Assembly: GCA_035041965.1 (NCBI GenBank)
Contig: JAPYMA010000207.1
Span: 1-64,000 of the forward strand
Reading direction: 5' to 3'
Source: Anisakis pegreffii
Taxonomy: Eukaryota; Nematoda; Chromadorea; Rhabditida; Anisakidae
DNA: 64,000 nt
Position 1 is the first letter of the stretch, and each line of letters opens with the position of its first letter. Shown one piece after another: positions 11,977 to 22,838 of this stretch. Under the pieces are notes generated by a model. It had not been told where the DNA came from and searched no databases. It was given only the letters and a program-made list of their open reading frames with translations. The position numbers were made by a program, and so were the translations under genes.

Positions 11977-14531
11977 ATGACTTCGAATGGAACGTATGTG
12001 GTACCTCAGAAAGAAATCAAGTCAATCTTTGATATTACCAAATGGTGCCAGTCAAAAGTGTGTCTCATTATATTTTCATCCAAACGTTTTCATTAACTAA
12101 ATTTCAGTGGCTCATTATTGTGAATTAAAGTAGAATATCTTGAGCTTCAGGCTTATGCGGGTTATATGGAAATGATTCATGAACTGAACGATTCGGTGAA
12201 AGGAATCCTGACAACTGAAGATATTCCAATTAGTCCGAATGTTATGGAGGCCATCGATATTTTAGACGTAGTGCAGGTTTCTTCTTATATCATTCAAATA
12301 AAATGAGCACTGAATGAAAGATTATATTGTTGATTCATTCTGGATCCAAACTTTATTGTCTCCAGTCCTCTGGAGTCGTGAAATGTTGAAAATTTTGCCA
12401 TTTCGATGCAAAAGTTTCAATGATGCAGTGAATCCATGAAGCTTAAATATGAATGTGGGCTATATAAAGTGATAAAACTACCTCGGAATAGTGGAGATAT
12501 ATTTAAGAAGTGGACCTTGGAATATCCACCGGAAGATATGGGTGAGCAGCGATTCGGTAATAAATCATATCGTAAATGGTATGAACGCTTGACGCAGGTA
12601 TGTTTTTAAGTGTACTAATTCTTTCGCTTTATTTCTGATATCGTTTTTTGGAATATACGGGTGTGAATCATTTTGACTATACGGATTTATCGTAATTCCG
12701 TTCACAGCATTAATAAATTTGATTTCAAGGAAGCTGACGATCTAATCTACAGTCTGCTTCCGGCAAATGCGAAAGGAGCGGTCCAGGAATTGGTGCCGTA
12801 TTTGTTGGATTCGTTCGGGAACGCGACTCGAATCGATTATGGTTCAGGTGGGTGGTTGGTTTGCTTTTTGTATTGTTTTTAGCTTTTATTTTGAAGACTT
12901 CGTCCGTATGACGATTTTAAAGTTGAATTTACAAATAATGTGAAGTGAATTCAGTTATTGAATGTGCAGCGATGTTTTGAATAATTTTGTTATTGGTTGC
13001 AAATTTGTTGAAGAAACATTTGAAAACTTTTATAAAGTGAAATATTTGAGGACACGAAGCGTCATATTTGGTGTTGATGTATTGCCTTCGAAAGTTGGGT
13101 GTTTTCTCGAAGGATGATAATCGTGCACTTGTGTTACGCGTTTTTCTGAAGTACGTTGATGTCTTCGTTGTTGTTTCACTCCCAAACAATTTGATATTTC
13201 TTTGAATTGATGGCATTGCAATAAAAGATAATCTATATTATGGAGACGATTAATGTGAGATGAATAAGTTTCCAACCGCAACGATTGAAAATGACCGATT
13301 AAGCTGATTCACTGTGAAATTTATTTCGTATTATATATTTAGAATGAAGTTTTAAATCATATTTCCTCATAAACTTGAGATCGATGATTTTGAGCGTGCA
13401 TCTTTAAATCTTTAAGATACTTACGAGTGGTACGTTGTCTTCAAATAACCTACAGAATGGAACCGGCTGGAAGTAGAGGCGTTCATGCGTTAGACGATTT
13501 CCAGTTCATACCATTCCTATGGGGAAGCTCACAGCTGATTGGTCAGTCAGCGCTCATGGTTTTCATAAAAGACTTGTGGTTGACTGGTGTTTTATTATGA
13601 CGCATCAATTTTGTTTTCCTCATTTAGTTTTCAACATGGAATTGACTAATATCGAGTCCGGCAAGCTGTCATCAGAATTGATTGAGCATCATTCCTGTTT
13701 TAAGGCAACAAGAAGCGTCTCATACCAGATTCGTATCTGAATCCCCAAACGGTCGAACTGAACGCACCAAAGAATCTTTTCTTTGACGCCGTACAATATA
13801 TCAATGAGGTAAGACTCGCACACACATTGTACTCTGATCATTTTTAATTTTGAGTGATTTTGAAATTTTAGTTTTTCCTTGCCCATTCAATCGCTCGTTG
13901 TTTAGGCTTTTTGGAAGTGTTCAAGAATGAAGATTTCGAGTTGGGAGTGATTTCTGGAGTGAAGCTTTTCAACTGATTGTGTTACATTGCAGACAAAGAC
14001 GGGTCCGTTTCATGAGCATTCGAATCAGTTGTGGAATATAAGTGCGGTTCAAACATGGGAGAAAGTCAACTCGGGAATGTTCAAAATGTATGAAGCTGAG
14101 GTGAGTTATAATAGTTGTTACGGTCTCGTTGCAAATTTAAAGTATTGATTAGGTCATTTCGTTGGAATAGTGATTATAGAGCAGGTAGTATTCAGCTTTG
14201 CGAATGTTAGAGCAGACAGTGGCAGTTCAGAAATTATCCAACCACCTTTAGTTGTTGAATGGAATCAGATGAAGCAATCTCCGAGACTAGAAATTGAATC
14301 CAAAATGAAATTCTAAATCTTACGAATGTTATTCAGGTGCTGAAGAAGTTTCCGGTTGTTCAGCACTTTCTGTTCGGTACGATATTCTCATTCGAACCGG
14401 CGAATGAGATCAGCGATCCAAATTTATTGCCATCGCCACCAAAAACGAGCAGTCAAAATGATGCAACGACTGAGAGTGCTGTTACTGCTGCTGAGTCGGG
14501 TGATAAACCTTTGGAGGCGAACAACTCGTAA
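11977..14531 (+). CDS. PTPA: Serine/threonine-protein phosphatase 2A activator (PTPA), 9 exons
   Basis: Exons are 11977-12057, 12151-12276, 12508-12597, 12730-12847, 13051-13150, 13417-13541, 13705-13808, 13993-14100 and 14337-14531 (TAA). They sum to 1047 bp, 348 residues, within the usual 320-360 for the family, and every phase agrees. PTPA is a peptidyl-prolyl isomerase-like chaperone that helps PP2A reach its active, metal-loaded form in cytoplasm and nucleus. Hallmark blocks appear in the expected order: [12 protein letters not shown] and [34 protein letters not shown] followed by [57 protein letters not shown], and [13 protein letters not shown] Ser/Thr/Ala-rich tail of about 45 residues follows. 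Several acceptors are TTTAAG, TTTGAG or TTCAAG, not TTTCAG; each was chosen because only that joint restores the conserved protein. The start is the first ATG after the acceptor at 11957. Confidence 0.97.
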
Positions 14532-15931
14532 CGATTTTGATGAGCGATATGATCTCTTTCTGAACATTATTTTGTGTCTCTTCCCTCTTTGTTAATTTAT
14601 CGTTATGCTAGTAGTATTTTTATTGTCCTGATTAATATCCATGAGATTTGGTTGGCTTGTCATAATTTTTTTTTGCTGTTACGAGTTCGGTCCATTTTGA
14701 TGGCGTGTAATCAGTGATAGAGATAGAGATTGATGATGGGCTCATGTGCGTGTGTATTTGAGGATTGCATGCCAAGGTTTTTTCTCGATTTAGCGTAAAA
14801 TTTGTTCTGTGATGCTTTCCGATTTAGTACTAATAGTAGTAGTAGTAGTTATTTCGACCGTATAGTTTAAATTTTGTGCAAATTGAACACTCGTTGTCAA
14901 CTATCAATCAGATCTGGTCTATTTTTCGTGTTAAGATTAATAGTGTTGTCCTTCATTTTTGTTTTTGATCGATGTAAATTTGACGTAAATGATGTTGCGA
15001 GTTGGTATTTGTTGAGTGTATTTAATAGTTGACCGGTGAATGTTTAGTAGGGTTGGTGGTAATTTGATCGTTTTTGATTCGATATGTTTATATGACTACA
15101 GATGAATAGAGTGGTTTTTAGTGCTTCGAACGTTTCCATGGATTGTTTGTCCGGTGAATGATATTGTTTTTTTACGTTGAGAGGAAGCATTCGGGTGGAT
15201 GGATTATATTTTGCGTGCAATTTTTGTGTATTCGGTTTTTAATTTGACTTACGAATCGTTTTGAGATGTCAATATGTTTAGGTGGAATTATTAATGTGTT
15301 TATTAGCCAAATGTAATCACAGTTGAATTGTTTACTGTTAATTTATCTTTTCACAATCAGCAGAGTTTATTTCATTTCATTTCATTCAGTCAGTCACATT
15401 CAATAATATGTGTTGTATGTATGTATGTGCAAATTGTTAAGTTGATTTCTAAAAATGAAGTAATGATAACGATTATAATAAATAATCTTCTGTCATAATG
15501 ATGCCATGAGTCTAGTATCGTATCGATAACACCTCATCAATAATTTAAAAATGCAAATGTAGCAGTTTCTAGCAAGTGAAAAATTTTTTCCGTGACGAAA
15601 ATAGATGAAGAAATAATTTTGTATTCAAGTAATTTTTTTTAAAATTACTTATTCGAATTCTTTTGATCAGTTGTAAAATTTATATTTGATTAAAATTTCA
15701 TGAGACTGATTCAGCGTGAACTGAAAATGAGTTCGATTCGAAGGTGACTAGGGGTTTTTCAAGATGCTAATAAGCAAAATCATTCATCAGTTGTGTTGCT
15801 CTCCGAAAAATTGTTTTCACTTGAAGTTGATCTGCTCTCCTGCAATAAAATTCCTCCTTTCACCATGAGCAAATGCTATACTGAAGGTGTTTCAAGCAAA
15901 CTTGAGTTCATATATTCCAAGGAATAGTTAT
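14532..15931. other. PTPA 3' untranslated region and start of the convergent intergenic gap
   Basis: No coding exon is seen. The stretch is T-rich and holds small runs such as repeated TAG near 14830-14850 and tandem TATG-type steps near 15415-15425. Most of it up to about 15500 is probably the 3' untranslated region of the PTPA transcript. Confidence 0.5.
15477..15482 (+). terminator. Polyadenylation signal AATAAA, probably of the PTPA gene
   Basis: This canonical AATAAA is about 950 bases after the PTPA stop, on the same strand. It would make a long but plausible 3' untranslated region. Earlier, less canonical sites are possible. Confidence 0.45.
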
Positions 15932-16140
15932 AGAGTAGTCGCTCTGAAGCAGAGATGACGTGCGAGCGAAATTTCATGTCGATCGGAATGTGGTCAAATT
16001 GACACTTCGAGTTTTCGACAGTTCCGATCGGAATTCCGAGCGACCTTCCAAACTATTCCGTCGGAATCCGCCAGTCGGAATTCCGACCGAAATCGTCAGA
16101 TTTCTCCGACCGATCATCGGTCGGATGCCATCGCTACTCT
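15932..16140. repeat. Palindrome-rich, CG-rich element with short inverted ends
   Basis: The ends AGAGTAG (15932-15938) and CTACTCT (16134-16140) are inverted repeats of each other. The interior is unlike the AT-rich surroundings and is built from nested palindromes: TTCCGATCGGAA (16022-16033), GTCGGAATTCCGAC (16074-16087), and CCGACCGAT-C-ATCGGTCGG (16106-16124). It looks like a small foldback or MITE-type element, but I see no clear target duplication and no second copy in the window. A plus-strand open frame at 15960-16142 follows from this composition and is not a gene. Confidence 0.55.
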
Positions 16141-16328
16141 GAAGTTAAGTCGAGTCTCTTCAGTCGTTCAAACAAAGTAAAATCGATTACGAACAATACA
16201 AATACAGAACAAACAACGCTCACAACTATCACATAAGAACATCAATATTACTGTATATTCATGAAGCGGTATCATCTGAGAGCATGAAAATGGAAGTGTA
16301 CAGTAACGAAACGAGACGACAGTAACAA

Positions 16329-19300
16329 CTAATGTACAGTAGCAGTTTTGGCCTTCTTTCCATACATGGCCTCTTCGATGGGTTGTTCGAGTACGATGAT
16401 ATTATGGGCTGGTATCGGAGAGTGCATGAAGTACGCATGATTCTTGTGAATATTCACTTGGTTCATGTTACGATACACCTACAATTCCGCACTTTTTATT
16501 ATAGACCATCACTGTTGATTTGCTCAAGTATTTATCACGGGACTGTTTCATAAATGAAGTTGAACTCTCATATTGATCATGCTCAGTCGCATTTACTCGT
16601 ATTAATCAGCTTACTTTTAAATGTCACGGTTATAAAAACAAATCAAAATAGAGATCATAACCGTAGATCAAATGTCATAAGTGAAGTTGACCTCTGACTG
16701 AACTGAATACAAATTGAAGATGATTCAAGAACAGTTGATTCAGAGAATGTGATTAGCACATGAATGTTATTAAATGCTAACTTACTCGGAAGACTGAAAT
16801 TGAAATCCATAGAAGCGTGATATGCGCACAAATAACTATGAGAATATGACCGATTGTCTTCGCGTAGAAATCATCTGAATGAAACTTATCGAATGATTTG
16901 CATCAACTAATTCAGTTCCCTAATTGTTTGATGGCAATTTCCTTTTGATTATTGAATGAAGAAATGTGGAAACGTCGACATTTTAATAACAAATTGCTAT
17001 GCAAAAATTTGAAATTCATCAGCAAGAGACCTCCGTCTGATATCATAAAAACAATGGAATGTGCCCCCTTATACCTCAAACCCAACGGCTCGTTAAATCG
17101 TATTCTAAATTGCAACAAATCGCTCACTTGAATTGATGTCGCCTTCAGCGTTGCCTAACGCCGTAGACGGTGCACCGGGCACTACGATACTGTTCGTAGT
17201 AAGTTCACCACCCGTACCGTGAAGTTTATTCTGCACAATCAGAACAATATAGAAGATCACGTAACCCAAACATACGACTGAAACGATCGTCTGAAAAATA
17301 TTCCTTCATTTGCAGCAAATTTGCAACTCACAATCGAAAATGTGAATAAATCTAAAGGATTTTGCCACTATGCTAATTTTGTTTCTGCCGAATGAATTCT
17401 CTGTGCACGTTATTATAATGGAAGTCAGTTCGATGATTTGATGATTTCTTCCATAAATTCAAAATAGAATTCAATTGCTTGTTAGCAGTTAGGTTTACAT
17501 GCGATTTTTCAATAGCAATGTGTCTCACGAATTGATCAGCATCGATCATACGATGATTTCGTCTGTCATGAAATCGTGCACAACTGTAACTTCGAAATTC
17601 TCATGAACTGTACAATCAGCTGATTGATTCCTTAACTTAATCAGAAACCACAATAACTCATTAGAAGCACCCAAACAATTCGTCATTTGTTAATTGCATA
17701 TTTGCAAAAACAAGTTCACGAATAAATTCAAATTCGCATTCCACTAAATGAAATATTCATAATCATAACAGTTGAGCTGACCGAATGGCATCCCACTCCT
17801 CATTATAAGCTTATCAACTTCTCTTGTGTGGTGGGTCGTTCCCAAGTTTCTATTTAACTGCTAGGTGTGAATGCTGGTGTGAATGCTGATCGGGCGTTTA
17901 GGTTTTTGACTAAACCATGAATAAAGTTAAGTGAATATCGAGTGCTTTTTAGGAAAGAGACATTCTTTCACGAATTTGAGCAACAATTCTGATTGTATGG
18001 GTAGGTGTTTGTGAGAAGGTTCGAATAGGTAACGCATTTTTTTCAAAGAGTGCGACCTATAGTAGAGATGTGAGCCTGTTATTGAAATGTTTCATTAGTG
18101 TTCATATTGTATAACGGACTTTTTCATGCATCCCAATGTATCCTGAATTGGCCATCTTCATTTTCATGTATTTCTGAGAATAGGATCAAGAATGCTTCTG
18201 GGGAAGCAAGCAATAATATGCGTGATTTTTAATGGATATGTTACAGCTGCAATCGCAATGGCTGAAACAAATGAAAGAGGCGACGAAACGCTGGGAGAAG
18301 AAGCGATTCGAAACGAAAAAAATTCTGATCCACAAAAGCAGACGACGAATAGCATAAAGCCGGTGCGCCATTTTCACTGATGGAATCCTTGAAAATTTTC
18401 TTCAAAAAAATAATTTGATCGCTACTTTAGAAGATTTGATCGAAATATATGGTCAACGCAATTTCAGCTCCTCATTGGTGAAACTGTACCTCTTCATTGG
18501 ATTCAGCACAATTAAACTGTTTGAAAAGTTCATTTAACTTTGAATTCTGTTCCTCATAAATACATGGATTTATTTGGTACCACACTGAAGGTTCGAGGTA
18601 AATCAGAGGTGGTGAAAGTGACTGAAGAGGAATTAAACGATGAAAGTAGTGAGGAGGATGAGGAAGAGTCAAAAAAAGATTGTCTGAGAGAGGTGAAGAA
18701 GAAAGCAAATGATGCACTTGTAAGGAAATTACTCGCGAATAACACTGCGCAGAGCATGGATCATGGTGAAGGTTCATGTTCTCATTATTGTTCGCTTTAC
18801 ATACGAAGCAGATCATGGAAGAGATCAGATCAATTCGATTGCAAAATATACGATGACCCAAGGCTTGAGCTGCTCTCCGATTCAAGCTAAGATACCCCTC
18901 AAGACAAATTAGCAATGAATAACTGGTATAAGAAGATTATGAAAGTAATGGTCAGGGATTCGATTTGGAAATGAAATGATTCTCGGAAGCTTCCTAAGAC
19001 CTATAGATGAAAATAACAAATTTGATACAGATCAGAGGATCTGACAGCTCGAATAACATAAGCCGTTTTAATGATTGAGCACTTTCGGGAATTCAGTACA
19101 TTGAATTTGCTTCCAGCAAATATGATTTGTGTATTGTGTCTTTTAAGTATTATTATATAATTACAGAGACAAATTTGGGACGGCCGAAAACAGCCGAAGA
19201 AATCGAAGAAGAGGAATTCATGCGTGATTTGGCCATGAAGCCACTCTCATTCTTCAAAACGCTCAAGGAGCTGCCGGATCAGATTGCCGAAAAATACTAT

Positions 19301-22300
19301 AAGGTTGAGATTTCATAAAGAACGAGAAATATTGTCACGTCTGAGGCTTGTATTGTTTTCGATCATCTGATTCATTGGAAGTCATTTATTAGTCACTAAA
19401 ATGATCACGGGAAGGCAGACAACTCTAGGTGGACTCGTGAGGAAATCATTTTCTGATTTGCTGATAGACGTGATTAATTCCATCTGATGGATTCCACCTG
19501 CAAGCAGCTAACTGTCACAAAATGAAGCAACGCGAAATTTTCGATCGATATGTTATTCAGACGACCGTTATCTGGAGGGCTGAACAGAGCATGGCAGCAA
19601 TAGGTCCTACATCGTATAAAAACAGATCCATTCGATTGAGCTGTCTAGCAGTAACTCCGATCTCATTTTAAAGAAATTGAATGAATGCTCGATAAGATTG
19701 CCTCCTGTGTTATTGACAGACACGACTGAATTATGGTTCCTTATAGTTCTGATGAAAAATGAGCTGTTTCAAACAAAATATATTACGCAGGACATTAAAC
19801 GTCGTTGGAAACGTTCAGAGGAACGTATCAAAGAGACCGAAGACTTGCTGACGAGTGTTAAATATGAAGATAAATCACTGGAAGAGGATCGACTAGAAAT
19901 TTTGGGTGAACTACTCGATAAAGCGTCACAATCTTTCGAGATTAATGATGAACATGAGGTGAGAAAAACACTGGCTGGTGATATTCTTTCCCAACCTTCC
20001 ACGTGAAAAAATTAATTTATTAACAGATTTGAACTTGCTTTAGCTCGTTCGAAAGATCAGTAGGACTAGAGCAGCGGTTCTCAGAAGGGGTGAAATTACC
20101 CATTTTGGGTAATTTGGAGGTGTCAAGGGGTAATGGAGGAGATCGGAATATTAATATTTTGTGCGGTTGGTATGTTATGATAAAATGCCATTGTGATAGT
20201 GTTTTTTAACTCGGGTATGTAAGTTTTAACAGGATTTTCATTCTTTTCCTTACTGTTACAATCGCTCTCATAACTTTTATCTCCAAAAGTGTTCTCTTCT
20301 GCTAATTTCTCATTCATTTCACTCAACAATTAAAGTCAAATTCTCATTCTATCAATTGCACTCTATAATTCATCATTTGGCTGTCGAATGTTGTTCAGCA
20401 ATTCAATTCTATTGTTGTATTGTTGATTTCGGTTGTCAACACTCGTCAACGCATCCAATAAAGAGTATATGCTACAGAATGAGAAGTTGATTTGAACTGT
20501 GAAGTGAAATTGAGACGAAGTGAATGATAAAAACAAATCAATAGAACGATATTCGCATGTGATAGCTATGAGAGCGAATACAACACGTCTGAAAAGAATG
20601 AGAATCAAGCAAAACAGTTCGAAGTGAACGTGTCACAGACAATAGCTTTTCATGCGATCATAATCGATTGCAGTAATGAGCAACACAACTGTCTACGACA
20701 CTAATTTCTTTCATGTCGCTGAGAAATTTCCGGATAAATTTTCTGTTTGTTTGTTACACGTAGAAACAGCAAGTTCTTGCGTCAGGAGGTGGGGGGGGGG
20801 GAGAGGGTAACGGCGGCCTGCCAGATCATCAAAACGGGTACTGGAGCATCCGAACGTGATAACCACTGGATTAGAGGGAGAAAATGCGAAGTAAAAATAC
20901 AGATCAAAATAACGCACTTATAGAGCATCATACAAAACCCAGCATATTAATTTAAAATATATTCCTTACTGATAGTGAAATGAGCTTTGAAATGCTTTCA
21001 GCATCTGGAGTATTTGAGAGAGTTTTTTCTCGCATTTCATTCTAAGTACGTTATAGATTTCTCGGAAAATTTTGAAAAAATACATCTTTTTTTGAAGCAT
21101 CGTCGAATGCCCATTGGGCATCGACTGGTGTTGGAATCACAGCTGCTGACTGTGTTCAACAACGCGATCGATCTAATTTTCAAAATCATCGGTGAATTCG
21201 ATAAACTGAAAGACGATCAAGTTGGAGTGAATGATGAACGTGATGTGAGTCTGAAAGGAATTGCTCATCTTGATTTGAGATCGTTATTTATTTTGTTCGG
21301 ATCGGATGCTACTTATTCAGTTGAACGTTTGTTTGCACCTCAAATGCAGCTGTTCCTTTCAGCACACTAAGAAGTAGCCACATTTATGGATTTCCGTGAT
21401 GTGTAAGATGTTCTTTATTCGAAGACATTTGCCGAATTCGCCTGCGATTTTGAGGCGAATTTTCTTCGCGAAAGCTTTTGGAAATTACTGAAGCAACAAG
21501 ATTGCAAAATCAGCATTCAATTCAAGTAGATAATTTTAGGATTGTATATCAGATCATGAATGCATAAACAATCCGAAATTCCAAAAAATTTTTGGCTTAA
21601 AATCTGATCAAAAACGATCACTAATGACTAGTTTACCACTTCTGAGTGTATGATCGAGGCTTACATCAATAGACATGGATAAAAATGGTCGTTGAGCAAC
21701 AGTTTTTTGAATCGCTCTTCATGTCCGTTGAAATTATAACGTCTTGTTTCTTGAGAGGCAATGATAGATGAAAGACTTAAGAATGTACAAAGAAATCTAA
21801 GAATCTCATCCTGCTGAGCTGACAACGATATTCAAACGTTTTGCTTTTGCAGCAACTACGTTATGAGATTCGTTATTGCGATGCTGTCTTCACTGAGGTT
21901 CACGAACGTTTTCTCAAGTCTTATTTGGAGATGCCGTGGTGACGGATGGATCGTTCGAAGAGATGATTTTCATTTTCTTCTGATTAAGATATCATAGTAA
22001 ATCTGCATAAATCAATCTTAATTGTATTATTTGATCTCTGTAAAGTACGCAAATGATCTTATGTAATTGTTCGTTGATTGTTTGAAAGATGCATCCATAA
22101 ATTTAATTTGGTTCTTTGGAAACACTGCACGTATCATTCACTATTAGCCATCGATGTCACATTCGAACAGTGATGACTACCACTCGATAATTAGCCCATG
22201 AAGAATAATTATCCGGCTTACCTGAATAACAATGAATGGAATAATGAGGTATCGCCTTTCAGTGGCGATACTTGCTGCAAACATCATAAATGAACCGATT

Positions 22301-22829
22301 TCGACGATGAATAGAAGAATCAAAACAATTTCTGGTATCGGTACGTGGAATTTCTCAATGAGAACATACGTCAGCACAGCGGTTGATAAAAGCAACGCGA
22401 GTACCGTTGAGACGAGAATCGCTTTCTGAAATTTCTTGGCAATTTTAAAATTATTCCGAGTTTGTGCAATAGGAAACAAACAAATTCAAGATTACTTCCT
22501 CAAAAACTCGGTGACTGCTCGAACGGAAGACTTCAAAAACAATTTCCTATCTGGACTAATCATTACAGGGTGTCTAAGGCTGATCACGATGAAATTTCGC
22601 TAAGCGAAAAAACATCAACCGGAAACCTCCTCTAATTATTGATATCGAAGATTCAATCCGGTTTTTAAGAAAGCTCACTTGCAGAAAGCTTTTGAAAATC
22701 ATGGAATGTCGAATTTGGACAGAGAAATGAGAAATATTCAAAATTTACCCGGATACGAAGGCCAATACATTTACAGCACTGATTATGCGCCGGTGTCGGC
22801 ACCGATAGCCAATCGTACAGACTGTACAT
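16329..22829 (-). CDS. Four-pass membrane protein, LAPTM/DUF7027-like, 5 exons with a 4.9-kb intron
   Basis: Exons on the minus strand are 22829-22749, 22425-22222, 17290-17128, 16874-16786 and 16478-16329 (TAG), giving 228 residues with all phases agreeing. The ATG lies 7 bases after an acceptor at 22838-22837, suggesting trans-splicing. The N-terminus carries a CCKC motif (residues 18-21), as in lysosomal LAPTM-type proteins. Four hydrophobic spans follow: about 29-50, 57-80, 87-115 and 157-178. A Gly/Ser/Thr-rich loop (about 116-148) separates spans three and four, and the last 49 residues form a hydrophilic tail. The expected location is a lysosomal or other internal membrane; this is inferred from the family, and the match is by layout and the CCKC motif, not full similarity. 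The intron between exons 2 and 3 (17291-22221) holds a complete gene on the opposite strand. Another tetraspan family is possible. Confidence 0.83.
18192..21942 (+). CDS. Unrecognised charged, probably secreted protein, nested in an intron
   Basis: Secure exons are 18529-18765 (its left edge is tentative), 19167-19303, 19791-19958, 21002-21244 and 21853-21942 (TGA); their phases all agree. A first exon at 18192-18362 would begin MLLGKQAIICVIFNGY with a hydrophobic stretch that resembles a signal peptide. It connects in phase through a 10-bp exon at 18468-18477, which is uncertain. The sum is 1056 bp, 351 residues. After the leader comes a Glu/Ser/Lys-rich acidic region (ESSEEDEEES), then helical, charged segments such as EEIEEEEFMRDLAMKP and KRSEERIKETEDLL, and a C-terminal helical part ending EMPW. 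I recognise no domain and do not assign a function. The whole gene lies inside intron 2 of the minus-strand membrane-protein gene. Its fourth main intron (19959-21001) carries a hAT-type element. Confidence 0.72.
20072..20868. mobile_element. Non-autonomous hAT-type transposon, 797 bp, with 8-bp target duplication
   Basis: The left end reads CAGCGGTTCTCA and the right end, on the other strand, CAGTGGTTATCA, matching at 10 of 12 bases and typical of hAT termini. The flanks GACTAGAG (20064-20071) and GATTAGAG (20869-20876) form an 8-bp target duplication with one mismatch. The duplication is 8 bp with TA at the centre, as described for the Buster group of hAT elements. No transposase frame is visible, so this is a MITE-like derivative. 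It contains an 11-base G run at 20791-20801. It sits inside an intron of the nested gene. Confidence 0.87.
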
Positions 22830-22838
22830 CGCTCAGCT

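Noticed and set aside
18015..18040. GGTTCGAAT resembling a tRNA B box
   Set aside because: No A box or cloverleaf arms could be found at the proper spacing on either side.
18472..18915. Minus-strand open frame of 147 codons
   Set aside because: It overlaps the acidic exon of the nested gene; the plus-strand reading links in phase to four further exons while this one has no partners.
20363..20608. Minus-strand 81-codon frame, repeated at 41326-41571
   Set aside because: It lies inside the hAT-type element, has no transposase motif, and its conservation reflects the recent copying of the DNA.
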